Below are positions 16,440 through 24,901 of a stretch of 64,000 nt of DNA, piece after piece. This DNA comes from Leptolinea sp964420995 (GTDB lineage Bacteria; Chloroflexota; Anaerolineae; Anaerolineales; Anaerolineaceae). The translations under genes were made by a program, and so were the position numbers. Below the pieces are notes generated by a model. It saw nothing but the letters and a program-made list of their open reading frames with translations, was not told where the DNA came from and searched no databases. Location: NCBI GenBank assembly GCA_964420995.1, contig CAYQUX010000019.1, forward strand, positions 1 through 64,000, given 5' to 3'. Position 1 is the first letter of the stretch. Every line of letters starts with the position of its first letter.

Positions 16440-17723
16440 ATGAATTCATTGAAAAATTACGAGATTTGGTTTGTAACAGGCAGTCAGCATTTATATGGGC
16501 CGAAAACTCTCGAACAGGTTGCAGATGATTCCCACAAAATTGCGGAACACTTAAATTCAAGCAGCAGTATCCCGGTGAAGGTGGTTTTCAAACCTGTTGT
16601 CAAAACGCCGTCCGAAATCCTGGCTGTTTGCAAAGAAGCAAACAACAACAGCGCCTGTATCGGTCTGGTTTGTTGGATGCATACCTTTTCACCAGCAAAG
16701 ATGTGGATTGCCGGACTTTCTTCGTTAACCAAACCCTGGTGCCATCTTCATACCCAGTTTGGACGGGAAATTCCCTGGTCAGAGATCGATATGGATTTCA
16801 TGAATCTCAACCAGTCGGCGCACGGCGACCGCGAATTTGGTTTCATTGGAACCCGAATGCGCCTGAACCGCAAAGTGATCGTTGGGCACTGGCAGGATAA
16901 AGATGTTGAACTCAAGCTGGGTAGTTGGGCGCGTTCAGCCGCTGCCTGGGCGGATTCACAGGAAATGAAAGTCGCCCGGTTTGGCGATAATATGCGCGAA
17001 GTCGCCGTCACGGAAGGTAACAAAGTTGGCGCGCAGATCCAACTGGGTTATTCCGTATATGGTTACGGCGTGGGTGACCTTGTAAAATTTGTCGACTCAA
17101 TAACAGAAGATGATGTCGATAAACTGGTAGCTCGATATACCGAAGAATACCAGGTGTCAAAAGAGATTCTGCAAACAAAGATATTTACGTCATTACGCGA
17201 AGCGGCGCGGCTTGAATTGGGTATGCGCGCTTTCCTTGAAGAAGGAAATTTTAAAGCGTTTACGACAACATTCGAAGACCTGAATGGGATGAATCAGCTC
17301 CCGGGGCTGGCCTGCCAGCGCTTGATGAATGACGGATACGGGTTCGGCGCAGAAGGGGACTGGAAGACGGCCGCCCTGGTTCGTTCCATGAAAGTGATGG
17401 GGGCAGGGTTGCCGGGTGGCACATCCTTTATGGAAGATTACACCTATCACCTTCCGGAAAAGGGAACGGACTGTGTTCTTGGTGCCCACATGCTGGAAGT
17501 ATGCCCTTCCATTGCCAGCGATAAACCTTCGTTGCAGGTGTTCCCGCTTTCCATTGGCGGTAAATCTGATCCGGCCCGCCTGCTTTTCAGCACAAAAACC
17601 GGCCCGGCTTTGAATGCCAGCCTGATTGATATGGGCAATCGATTCCGACTGATCGTCAACGAAGTCGATGTTGTGCCGATTGAGAAACCCATGCCCAATT
17701 TGCCGGTTGCCCAGGCACTCTAG
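16440..17723 (+). CDS. araA: L-arabinose isomerase, cut short by an in-frame amber codon
   Basis: L-arabinose isomerase converts L-arabinose to L-ribulose in the cytoplasm using Mn2+. The reading frame gives 427 residues with clear family signatures: WFVTGSQHLYG, KPWCHLHTQFGREIPW, FTTTFEDLNGMNQLPGLACQ, AEGDWKTAA, GGTSFMEDYTYH and GAHMLEVCPS. These include three of the four expected metal ligands. The frame stops at a TAG (17721-17723) exactly where relatives have Trp in LPVA-x-ALW. The remaining 74 codons follow in the same frame. The missing part holds the fourth metal ligand (GGAHHT), so the truncated product should be inactive. AAAGGA precedes the ATG at 16440. It is the first gene of a repressor-controlled sugar operon. 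Confidence 0.93.
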   Translation: MNSLKNYEIWFVTGSQHLYGPKTLEQVADDSHKIAEHLNSSSSIPVKVVFKPVVKTPSEILAVCKEANNNSACIGLVCWMHTFSPAKMWIAGLSSLTKPWCHLHTQFGREIPWSEIDMDFMNLNQSAHGDREFGFIGTRMRLNRKVIVGHWQDKDVELKLGSWARSAAAWADSQEMKVARFGDNMREVAVTEGNKVGAQIQLGYSVYGYGVGDLVKFVDSITEDDVDKLVARYTEEYQVSKEILQTKIFTSLREAARLELGMRAFLEEGNFKAFTTTFEDLNGMNQLPGLACQRLMNDGYGFGAEGDWKTAALVRSMKVMGAGLPGGTSFMEDYTYHLPEKGTDCVLGAHMLEVCPSIASDKPSLQVFPLSIGGKSDPARLLFSTKTGPALNASLIDMGNRFRLIVNEVDVVPIEKPMPNLPVAQAL

Positions 17724-17945
17724 GTTCCCAAGCCCAATTTAAAAGTTGCTGCGGCTGCCTGGATTTACGCGGGCGGCGCGCATCACACCGGCTTCAGCCA
17801 TGTGGTTACCACCGAGATGCTGCAGGACTTTGCCGAAATGGCCGATATTGAGTGCCTGCTGATCAATGAAAGCACAAACTTGAATGAGTTCAAAAAAGAA
17901 CTGCGCTTCAACCATCTGTATTACTCTCTCGCGAGAGGGCTATAA
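17724..17945 (+). pseudogene. araA: C-terminal remainder of araA beyond the in-frame TAG
   Basis: Reading on in the araA frame gives 73 residues ending at TAA 17943-17945. These contain WIYAGGAHHTGFSHVV, TTEMLQDFAEM and ELRFNHLYY, which align with the end of bacterial AraA. With it the protein would be about 501 residues, the normal family length. The frame is intact apart from the single TAG, so the lesion is a point substitution, a sequencing error or a readthrough site. No start codon with a ribosome site was found for separate expression. Confidence 0.85.
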
Positions 17946-18017
17946 TTCCCCGAAGGATTTCTGGCTACGGACGGCCAGTTTCCAAAACGCAGTATAAATC
18001 AAAAAGGAGAAAGAGTA

Positions 18018-19109
18018 ATGAAGAACAAATCAATGCTTTTCATCACCGTATTGATGCTGGTTTCTGTGTTGTTCACCAGCGCTGCCAACTTTGCCCCCGC
18101 CCCCGCGGCCGTTGACACCAAGGGCATGTTGGTTGGTATCTCCATGCCCACCAAGTCATCCGAGCGCTGGATCTCTGATGGCGAGAGCATGAAGAAAGTC
18201 TTCGAGGAAATGGGTTACAAAGTCGACCTGCAGTTCGCTGAAGACGACATCCCCAATCAGATAGCCCAGATCGAAAGTATGGTTACCAAGGACGCCAAAG
18301 TCCTGATCATCGCCGCCATCGACGGCAGCACCCTGTCTGACGTGCTGGCCAAAGCCAAGGAAAAAGGCGTTCTGGTCATGGCTTATGATCGCCTGATCAC
18401 CAAGACCAAAGATGTCGACTATTACTCCACCTTCGATAACTTCGGTGTCGGCGTTATCCAGGGTACCCAGATCATCGAAGGTCTTGGTTTGAAAGATGGC
18501 AAAGGCCCCTTCAATATCGAACTGTTCGGCGGCTCCCCCGATGACACCAATGCCTTCTACTTCTATGATGGTGCCATGTCCGTACTGCAACCCTACATCG
18601 ACAGCAAGAAACTGGTTGTTGTCTCCGGCCAGATGGGCATGGACAAAGTCTCCACCCTTCGCTGGGACGGCGCTGTTGCACAGGCCCGCATGGACAACCT
18701 GCTGAGCAAGAGCTATACCGACAAACGTGTTGATGCCGTTCTGTCTCCGTACGATGGCCTCTCCCGCGGTATCATCTCCTCCCTCAAGGGTGTTGGATAT
18801 GGAACCAAAGACCAGCCGTGGCCCGTGGTCACCGGTCAGGATGCTGAAGTTGCCTCCGTCAAAGCCATGATCGCCGGCGAACAGGCCTACACCGTCTTCA
18901 AAGATACCCGCGAACTGGCCAAACAGACAGCCAAGATGGTTGATGCCGCTCTCAAGGGCGAAAAAGTAGAAATCAACGACACCAAGACCTACAACAACGA
19001 AGTCAAGATCGTTCCTTCCTACCTGCTCACCCCCATCAGCATCGACATCAAGAACTACAAAGAAAAATTGGTTGACAGCGGTTACCTCAAAGCCGAAGAC
19101 CTGAAGTAA
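18018..19109 (+). CDS. chvE: ChvE-type monosaccharide ABC transporter substrate-binding protein
   Basis: This 363-residue secreted sugar receptor has a signal peptide (about residues 1-30, ending near APAAA-like sequence) and a type 1 periplasmic-binding fold. Motifs include GISMPTKSSERW, IAAIDGSTL, MAYDRLI and PVVTGQDAEVASVKAM, characteristic of ChvE/XylF relatives that bind arabinose, glucose, galactose or xylose. GGAG precedes the ATG. It lies 72 nt after the araA frame and is followed by a strong hairpin before the ATPase gene. Codon use is rich in C-ending codons compared with its neighbours, which fits high expression. It resembles the sensor domains of the kinases at 54353 and 60306. 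Confidence 0.93.
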   Translation: MKNKSMLFITVLMLVSVLFTSAANFAPAPAAVDTKGMLVGISMPTKSSERWISDGESMKKVFEEMGYKVDLQFAEDDIPNQIAQIESMVTKDAKVLIIAAIDGSTLSDVLAKAKEKGVLVMAYDRLITKTKDVDYYSTFDNFGVGVIQGTQIIEGLGLKDGKGPFNIELFGGSPDDTNAFYFYDGAMSVLQPYIDSKKLVVVSGQMGMDKVSTLRWDGAVAQARMDNLLSKSYTDKRVDAVLSPYDGLSRGIISSLKGVGYGTKDQPWPVVTGQDAEVASVKAMIAGEQAYTVFKDTRELAKQTAKMVDAALKGEKVEINDTKTYNNEVKIVPSYLLTPISIDIKNYKEKLVDSGYLKAEDLK

Positions 19110-19123
19110 GATTTTCCTAATGA

Positions 19124-19159
19124 TGAGTGGAGGGAGACTCTCCCTCCACTCACTTTTTT
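19124..19159 (+). terminator. Strong hairpin between receptor and ATPase genes
   Basis: A perfect 13-bp stem, TGAGTGGAGGGAG (19124-19136) with CTCCCTCCACTCA (19140-19152), has a 3-nt loop and is followed by C and six T. It is a textbook intrinsic terminator. Inside a transport operon it probably acts as a partial terminator or mRNA-stabilising element that keeps the receptor more abundant than the membrane parts. Confidence 0.88.
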
Positions 19160-19251
19160 CACGCGTAAATATGTTGTATAGTTGATAAAATGGCTCGACG
19201 GTCATTTTTATTTTTACAGAAATCTTTACGAAAGATTCAAGGATGGGCTGC

Positions 19252-20793
19252 ATGTCTGATGTCATTTTGGAAATGCGTAATATCACAAAGACATACCCTG
19301 GCGTAAAGGCTCTGGATGATGTGAATTTCAGTGTCGAACGTGGCGAGATCCATGCCCTGGTTGGTGAAAATGGGGCCGGGAAATCAACGTTGATGAAAGT
19401 TTTGAGCGGTGTTATTCCTCATGGCGAGTATACCGGCAATATTATCTTTGAAGGCAAAGAATGCCGTTTCAGCGATATCAAACATAGCGAAGATGTCGGT
19501 ATTGTGATCATTCATCAGGAACTGGCTCTTATTCCATTCTTATCCATTGCCGAGAATATTTTCCTGGGGAATGAATGTGAAAAAAACGGTGTAATAAACT
19601 GGCGTGAATCTTTTTTACGGACCAGAGAACTATTAAAGAAAGTCGGGCTTAAGGAAACACCCGAAACACTCATTACAAATATTGGTGTTGGCAAGCAGCA
19701 ACTGGTTGAAATTGCCAAAGCACTCTCCAAAAAAGTTAAATTGCTAATTCTGGATGAGCCAACTGCCAGTCTCAATGAGAATGACAGTGAAGCTCTTCTT
19801 GACTTGCTTGTCGAATTGAAAAAACAGGGGATGACATCCATTTTGATCTCACATAAGATAGGTGAGGTTTCCAAGGTGGCCGATGTGATCACGATTTTGC
19901 GTGATGGCGCCACGATCGAGACACTGGATACCAGAAAAGACCAGGTTACGGAAGACCGAATTATTCGCGGCATGGTCGGACGCGATCTGACCCATCGCTT
20001 CCCACCGCGCACTCCGAAGATTGGCGACAAAATCTTTGAAATTACCGATTGGACTGTGTACCACCCCATTCATGATGACCGCAAGGTTGTGGATGGGGTT
20101 GATCTGGAGGTCCATAAGGGGGAAGTTATTGGTTTGTACGGATTGATGGGTTCCGGGCGCACAGAGCTTGCCATGAGCATCTTTGGTAAAGCCTACGGCC
20201 GACGCATAACCGGCAAGGCAAAAAAGAACGGCAAAGAGGTGGATCTTTCCAGCATCACCAAGGCAATCAAAAATGGGATTACGTACGCGACGGAAGACCG
20301 AAAAACATACGGCCTGGTTCTGATCCAGGATATCAAGAACAACATTACTCTGGCCAACCTTGAAGATGTGTCTGATGGTCTGGTTGTCAACAAACGCCGC
20401 GAATTGAAGTCCACCATGGAATACCGGGGAAAGTTGAATATTAAGTGTTCCAGTATTCAACAGAAAACTCTGAACCTCTCCGGTGGGAACCAGCAGAAAG
20501 TCGTGTTGAGTAAATGGTTGTTTGCCAAACCCGAGATCTTATTCCTTGACGAGCCGACTCGCGGTATCGATGTTGGAGCGAAGTATGAGATCTACACCAT
20601 CATTAACCAACTGGCCAGTGAAGGCAAAGCCATTATTCTGATCTCGTCCGAATTGCCGGAAATTCTTGGCGTTTGCGACCGGATCTACATTATGAATGAA
20701 GGCAAAATAGTTGGTGAAATGAAAGCCCAAGAGGCGACGCAGGAAAAAATCATGAAGTGCATCATGTCAGAACAAGAGGTGATGGTTAAATGA
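19252..20793 (+). CDS. mmsA: Monosaccharide ABC transporter ATP-binding protein (two NBDs)
   Basis: This 513-residue ATPase of the CUT2 sugar-importer type has two nucleotide-binding domains in tandem. The first has Walker A GENGAGKST, signature-region VGKQQLVEIAKAL and Walker B LLILDEPTASL. The second has a degenerate Walker A (GLMGSGRTELA, no Lys), a full LSGGNQQKVVLSKW signature and ILFLDEPTRGID. This asymmetry is normal for the family. I prefer the ATG at 19252 (MSDVILEM) with AAGG 9 nt upstream; an ATG at 19243 is also in frame. It overlaps the permease gene by 4 bp (ATGA), so translation is coupled. It energises uptake with the proteins at 18018 and 20790. Confidence 0.94.
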   Translation: MSDVILEMRNITKTYPGVKALDDVNFSVERGEIHALVGENGAGKSTLMKVLSGVIPHGEYTGNIIFEGKECRFSDIKHSEDVGIVIIHQELALIPFLSIAENIFLGNECEKNGVINWRESFLRTRELLKKVGLKETPETLITNIGVGKQQLVEIAKALSKKVKLLILDEPTASLNENDSEALLDLLVELKKQGMTSILISHKIGEVSKVADVITILRDGATIETLDTRKDQVTEDRIIRGMVGRDLTHRFPPRTPKIGDKIFEITDWTVYHPIHDDRKVVDGVDLEVHKGEVIGLYGLMGSGRTELAMSIFGKAYGRRITGKAKKNGKEVDLSSITKAIKNGITYATEDRKTYGLVLIQDIKNNITLANLEDVSDGLVVNKRRELKSTMEYRGKLNIKCSSIQQKTLNLSGGNQQKVVLSKWLFAKPEILFLDEPTRGIDVGAKYEIYTIINQLASEGKAIILISSELPEILGVCDRIYIMNEGKIVGEMKAQEATQEKIMKCIMSEQEVMVK

Positions 20794-21953
20794 ATACCTT
20801 AAAGGATATGTTCAAGAATAATATTCGCTCCTACGGCATGTTGATCGCCCTGGTCGTCATTATGGGCTTCTTCCAGGTGTTGACTGAAGGTACACTTTTC
20901 AGGCCGGTCAATCTGACCAACCTTTTGCTGCAAAACAGCTATATCATCATCATGGCCATCGGTATGTTGTTGATCATCATCACTGGCTGGATTGACCTGT
21001 CTGTTGGACGGGTGGCCGGTTTTGTTGGGGCTGTTGCCGCAATCTTGCTGGTTGATTTTGATTTGAACGTATACCTGACCATGTTGATCTGCCTGATCGT
21101 TGGCGCAATAATCGGTGCCATGCAGGGATACTGGGTTGCGTTCCAGAAGATTCCTCCATTTATCGTCACCCTGGCCGGTATGTTAATATTCCGTGGTTTA
21201 ACCCTGGCACTGTTAAACGGTAAATCCGTTGGGCCATTCCCGACAGAATTCCAGCAACTGGCTTCCGGTTTTATTCCCGATGTGTTCAACATGGAAGGTT
21301 TTCACCTGACCAGTGTGGTGCTTGGCGCCATCGGTTCCGCCTTCTTGATCTGGTTGGACATCCGCAACCGCAAGAATAACCAGAAATATGAGTTTGAAGT
21401 TTCACCAATACCATTCTTCATTGCCAAGAATGTGGTGATTACTGCCGCCATTATGGGGCTTTGCTGGCTGATGGCATCATACAAAGGCCTGCCCAATGTG
21501 ATGATGTTGATGCTCGTTTTGATTGTCATCTACACATTTGTTACCGATCAGACCGTGCTCGGCCGGCGCATTTACGCCATGGGTGGCAATGAGAAAGCCG
21601 CCCGTCTTTCCGGCGTCAACACCCCGCGGCTGCTTTTCGCCACCTTCGTGAATATGGGTGTTCTTTCCGCCATTGCCGGTATGGTGTACGCGGCCCGTTT
21701 GAATTCGGCCACTCCCAAAGCTGGTGACGGTATGGAGTTGGACGTGATCGCGGCGTGCTACATCGGCGGCGCTTCAGCCAGCGGTGGTATCGGTACGGTC
21801 GTGGGCGCCATCATCGGAGCGTTCATTATGGGCGTTTTGAACAATGGTATGTCCATTATGGGTGTCAATATTGACTGGCAGCAGGTGATCAAGGGTCTCG
21901 TGCTGCTGTTCGCTGTTTTCTTTGATGTGTACAACAAGAACAAAAGTGGATAA
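20790..21953 (+). CDS. mmsB: Monosaccharide ABC transporter permease
   Basis: This 387-residue permease of the RbsC/XylH family has about ten membrane helices. The diagnostic phrases are IMAIGMLLIIITGWIDLSVG near residue 60 and QQVIKGLVLLFAVFFDV at the C-terminus. A hydrophilic insert around residues 190-210 is usual in the multiple-monosaccharide subgroup. It starts inside the end of the ATPase gene and is followed by a bidirectional terminator. It forms the membrane channel of the importer. Confidence 0.94.
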   Translation: MNTLKDMFKNNIRSYGMLIALVVIMGFFQVLTEGTLFRPVNLTNLLLQNSYIIIMAIGMLLIIITGWIDLSVGRVAGFVGAVAAILLVDFDLNVYLTMLICLIVGAIIGAMQGYWVAFQKIPPFIVTLAGMLIFRGLTLALLNGKSVGPFPTEFQQLASGFIPDVFNMEGFHLTSVVLGAIGSAFLIWLDIRNRKNNQKYEFEVSPIPFFIAKNVVITAAIMGLCWLMASYKGLPNVMMLMLVLIVIYTFVTDQTVLGRRIYAMGGNEKAARLSGVNTPRLLFATFVNMGVLSAIAGMVYAARLNSATPKAGDGMELDVIAACYIGGASASGGIGTVVGAIIGAFIMGVLNNGMSIMGVNIDWQQVIKGLVLLFAVFFDVYNKNKSG

Positions 21954-21973
21954 TAATCCACTCCTGTAATGAA

Positions 21974-22010
21974 AAAGAGCAGGTAGAGGTTTCTGCCTGC
22001 TCTTTCGTTT
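21974..22010. terminator. Bidirectional terminator after the sugar importer
   Basis: AAAGAGCAGG (21974-21983) pairs with CCTGCTCTTT (21996-22005) around a 12-nt loop, with T-rich flanks on both strands. It separates the convergent permease and MFS genes. Confidence 0.8.
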
Positions 22011-22032
22011 AACCAACTGCTTTATGGGTTTA

Positions 22033-23313
22033 TCAGGCTTCCACAGGAGCCTCGGCGAGACTGGCGCCCAAAACCTTCAAATCTGGATGGTAGGACAGGA
22101 TCAGGCCGAACAACACGACGATCCCGCCAGAGAGGGTGAACATCATGGTCAGGTCCCATTTGCTCAATACGCCCGCCAGAGCCTGCGAAATCGGCACCAG
22201 ACCGGTACTGGAGAAAGTGATCAGGCTCATCATGCGGCCGAGCATTTCTCTGGGTGTTTTGATCTGCATCCAGGTGAACATGAGGATGGCTACATACCCA
22301 TTGGCCAGCCCGAGGATCAACAGGGAAGCGAAATCAATCCAGGTTGACGGCACAAACCCGAGGGACACAACACCAAGTCCGAAGGCGACTACAAAGAAAA
22401 CCAGGATCATTTTTATAACTCCCGCACCCGGGCGGGGAAATGCTCCGGCAGCCAGTATTCCAGCCAGGTTCCCACCGGCAAACGCCGAAAGCAGGAGGCC
22501 ATAGGCTACCGCCCCTTCCGGCAGCCGTTGGCTGGATAGAACCGGGATACCAACAAGCAGGGGACCCATGAGAAAGAAGTTGACAGACATCAAGACGATG
22601 AACACCAACCGAAGGGAGCGGTCTGTTACCAGATATTTAATACCTGTAAGAATGGATGCCCAGACAGATTCTTGATTTGTCTGCACCGCGATTCCTTTCG
22701 TTGAATGGATCAAAGCCAGGGTAACCGATGAGACCATGAACGTCAGGGCGTCAATAAGGAAGGCAAGGAAGATACCTGTGTTGGATCCGGCATAGTGACC
22801 GATGAGAATACCGGCAATTGTCGGGCCGACAAATCCGGCCAACTGGGTGATGCCCATGATGATGGAGTTGCCCGCCTGAAGGTCATCCTCTTCGACGATC
22901 ATGGGGACAATGCTATTCTCTGCCGGGATGGCGAAACCGGCGACAATTCCAAAGGCAAGGCTGATCACATAAATCATCCAGATCTGGGCCGTACCGGTGA
23001 ACACCAGCAATGCCATTATGGCTGTCAGAAAAAAGCGGATGATGCTGGCGGTTAACATGACCAGGCGGGGTGAAAGGCGGTCGGTAATGGCGCCGCCAAG
23101 GAGCATAAAGACAGCCCTTGGAATGCCTCCCAGTGCCAGCACCGTTCCAAGAGCCATGGGGTCATTGGTAAGCTGCAGGACGAGCCAGGGCATGGCAATG
23201 AGGGTAAATTGGTCTCCCAGAAGGGATGTGGTTGCACCGGCAAAAAGAAGCCGGAAGTCGCGAAGTCCCATTACCTTCGCCATGGGATTTTGTTGGGTGT
23301 TTGAGTCAGTCAT
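22033..23313 (-). CDS. MFS transporter (EntS/MFS_3-like exporter)
   Basis: This 426-residue, twelve-helix major facilitator begins with MGLRDFRLLFAGATTSLLGDQ, typical of the EntS/macrolide-efflux branch. The loop TDRLSPRLVM corresponds to the conserved motif between helices 2 and 3. The ATG at 23313 has AAGGTGA upstream and lies 16 nt after the CPBP gene; a longer frame from 23403 would overlap that gene and is unlikely. It is the last gene of an operon led by a TetR repressor, so it probably exports the compound sensed by that repressor. Confidence 0.88.
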   Translation of the reverse strand: MTDSNTQQNPMAKVMGLRDFRLLFAGATTSLLGDQFTLIAMPWLVLQLTNDPMALGTVLALGGIPRAVFMLLGGAITDRLSPRLVMLTASIIRFFLTAIMALLVFTGTAQIWMIYVISLAFGIVAGFAIPAENSIVPMIVEEDDLQAGNSIIMGITQLAGFVGPTIAGILIGHYAGSNTGIFLAFLIDALTFMVSSVTLALIHSTKGIAVQTNQESVWASILTGIKYLVTDRSLRLVFIVLMSVNFFLMGPLLVGIPVLSSQRLPEGAVAYGLLLSAFAGGNLAGILAAGAFPRPGAGVIKMILVFFVVAFGLGVVSLGFVPSTWIDFASLLILGLANGYVAILMFTWMQIKTPREMLGRMMSLITFSSTGLVPISQALAGVLSKWDLTMMFTLSGGIVVLFGLILSYHPDLKVLGASLAEAPVEA

Positions 23314-23329
23314 TTGATCACCTTTTCGT

Positions 23330-24136
23330 TTACTTATCGAAGAATAACGATTTGTTACAAAGAACAATAATGACGGCGAAAATACAGAGGATACCTGTTT
23401 CAATACATTTTGTAACCTGGGTAATACTTAATGCCTCCTGAGACAAATTAATGAAGAAGTGGAGTATGACCGCGGCGGAAATACTTCCGCGGTTTGATTT
23501 GCATATCCAACTGATGATGAAAGCAAGAGGAATAATTGACAGAAGAAAATTCGCGGCGAACCACGGGCTTTCCAGTCCAATTACGTTCTGATAACTCCCT
23601 TGTATGTAGAACATTGGAATGTGCCAGCCGGACCATAGCAGGGCAAAAATGAATGTTGCCCAAAAATAATCATATCTGGAGTGAAGACTATCCATGGCGT
23701 AGCTTCGCCAACCCAGTTCTTCAAATGTTGCCGCCAGGATTAGCACCACAAGGGTCGGGACCATGCCAATGGTAAACGAGAACCCTTCAGCGAATTGCAA
23801 TTGTGCCGGATTTCCACCGATAAGGATGGATATGAAAGCTGCAATTAAGATGGCCACGGGTGTGATCAATAATGAGGGCAGGAAAGTACGTGGGTTGATC
23901 AGTGTTAAGTTGAACAAACGATCTTTAAACGTCTGCCAGAGGTCATTGGAGTGGGATGATCTGATCATGTAAAGAGCGACCAGAAATGGGGCAAAAAGAC
24001 CTGGGAGCATGAAAAGCAGGAAGATTTCTTCACCCCCGGGCTGATAACTTATCACGGCAGCAATAGACCAGGAAATATACGTAAGTAAATAGGTGATAGT
24101 AAAGAACTTTTTTGGTTTAAAGAGCGTAGCTTCCAT
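23330..24136 (-). CDS. CPBP-family intramembrane metalloprotease
   Basis: This 268-residue protein has about eight membrane helices. It carries the three CPBP motifs: TFEELGWRSY (EExxxR type), FALLWSGWHIPMFY (FxxxH type) and ILHFFINL (HxxxN type). These provide metal ligands and catalytic acid inside the membrane. Relatives include type II CAAX prenyl proteases and bacteriocin-immunity proteins; the substrate here is unknown. It is 9 nt from tetR and 16 nt from the MFS gene, which places it in the same operon. Confidence 0.86.
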   Translation of the reverse strand: MEATLFKPKKFFTITYLLTYISWSIAAVISYQPGGEEIFLLFMLPGLFAPFLVALYMIRSSHSNDLWQTFKDRLFNLTLINPRTFLPSLLITPVAILIAAFISILIGGNPAQLQFAEGFSFTIGMVPTLVVLILAATFEELGWRSYAMDSLHSRYDYFWATFIFALLWSGWHIPMFYIQGSYQNVIGLESPWFAANFLLSIIPLAFIISWICKSNRGSISAAVILHFFINLSQEALSITQVTKCIETGILCIFAVIIVLCNKSLFFDK

Positions 24137-24145
24137 CTTGATAGA

Positions 24146-24769
24146 TCACTTTCCCTGTTGGATTAAAAATTGAAATGAACCGGGCGCCGCGTTAAGTACT
24201 GATTCGATCAAACCTGGGAGTGCCATGGCGCGGCGCATCAAGTCTTCCTGTGTCCACTGGTAAATTCCGGTATCCAGCAGGAATTGCGCGGTAGTGAGTA
24301 TTAATTCGGCGGCCTCCAGGGGATGTTCCACGTGGAAGAGACCTTCGTCGCACCCCTGTTGGATGACCTGAGCGTAGAAGGGGGCGGAGCATTTGACGGC
24401 GGCGGCCATCATGGCGGCATGCATGCCAGCGTTGCGCGGGTTATGGAGCTGGTGCATGATCTCGGGGTTTTCGTCGGCGATATCTCCGGCTGCTATTAAT
24501 TGCTGAAGGCGATCCAGCGCGCTTCCTTCGGCGGACTCAACCACTTTCTGAAGGCGCTCTGCCACCTCAAAGGACATCTGGTCGATCACCGCTTCAAGCA
24601 ATTCCTCTTTTGATTTGAAATAGTAGTAGATGGTTCCTTTGGCGATGCCCAGTTCTTCCATTACGTCCTGCATGGTCGTCTTCTCGTATTCACGGGTCTG
24701 GAAAAGCCGGCGGGCGGTCTGAATAATTTCAGTCCTACGGGTTTCTGGGTTTTTCACGGTTCTTGTCAT
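24146..24769 (-). CDS. TetR-family transcriptional repressor
   Basis: This 207-residue regulator has an N-terminal TetR helix-turn-helix: ETRRTEIIQTARRLFQTREYEKTTMQDVM is split here by its motifs TARRLF and GIAKGTIYYYFKSKEELL (residues ~15-60). The rest is a helical ligand-binding domain. I chose the ATG at 24769 rather than an upstream TTG/ATG frame near 24823, because the longer frame would overlap the predicted operator and promoter. Two matching palindromes flank its promoter, which implies autoregulation. It heads an operon with a CPBP protease and an MFS exporter. Confidence 0.92.
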   Translation of the reverse strand: MTRTVKNPETRRTEIIQTARRLFQTREYEKTTMQDVMEELGIAKGTIYYYFKSKEELLEAVIDQMSFEVAERLQKVVESAEGSALDRLQQLIAAGDIADENPEIMHQLHNPRNAGMHAAMMAAAVKCSAPFYAQVIQQGCDEGLFHVEHPLEAAELILTTAQFLLDTGIYQWTQEDLMRRAMALPGLIESVLNAAPGSFQFLIQQGK

Positions 24770-24787
24770 ATACTTTCGCTTTCCATG

Positions 24788-24804
24788 TGACCGACGGTCG
24801 GTCA
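24788..24804. promoter_or_regulatory. TetR operator, downstream copy
   Basis: TGACCGACGGTCGGTCA is a perfect 8-1-8 palindrome just downstream of the predicted tetR transcription start and 19 bp before its ATG (on the minus strand). Its half-site TGACCGAC matches that of the second operator at 24825. Confidence 0.85.
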
Positions 24805-24813
24805 ATTGATGAT

Positions 24814-24842
24814 AGTATAGCATATGACTGACCGTCAGTCAA
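24814..24842 (-). promoter_or_regulatory. Promoter of the tetR-CPBP-MFS operon
   Basis: On the minus strand, TTGACT (24842-24837) and TATACT (24819-24814) are separated by exactly 17 bp, close to consensus. The -35 box lies inside one operator palindrome and the start site lies next to the other. Confidence 0.82.
24825..24841. promoter_or_regulatory. TetR operator, upstream copy over the -35 box
   Basis: TGACTGACCGTCAGTCA is a perfect 8-1-8 palindrome with half-site TGACTGAC, one base different from the copy at 24788. It covers the -35 box, so binding would exclude RNA polymerase. Confidence 0.85.
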
Positions 24843-24849
24843 TAGGCAA

Positions 24850-24882
24850 ATAAAAACCTGGTTGGAATAACCAACCAGGTTT
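24850..24882 (-). terminator. Terminator of the molybdenum oxidoreductase gene
   Basis: AAACCTGGTTGG and CCAACCAGGTTT (24854-24865 and 24871-24882) form a 12-bp perfect stem with a 5-nt loop. On the minus strand the stem runs into a T-rich TTTTTATTT stretch. It lies between the stop codon at 24902 and the tetR promoter. Confidence 0.82.
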
Positions 24883-24901
24883 CAAGATGGAATTTCCCTT
24901 T

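Noticed and set aside
17721..17723. Pyrrolysine or selenocysteine insertion at the araA TAG
   Set aside because: Selenocysteine uses TGA. Pyrrolysine would not be expected at the position where relatives have Trp, and no pyl genes are in the window. A point change or sequencing error is simpler.
18156..19286. 376-codon minus-strand frame opposite the ChvE gene
   Set aside because: It is antisense to a clear sugar-binding protein gene; the low-complexity, Gly/Asp/Val-rich translation is typical of a mirror frame of C-rich codons.
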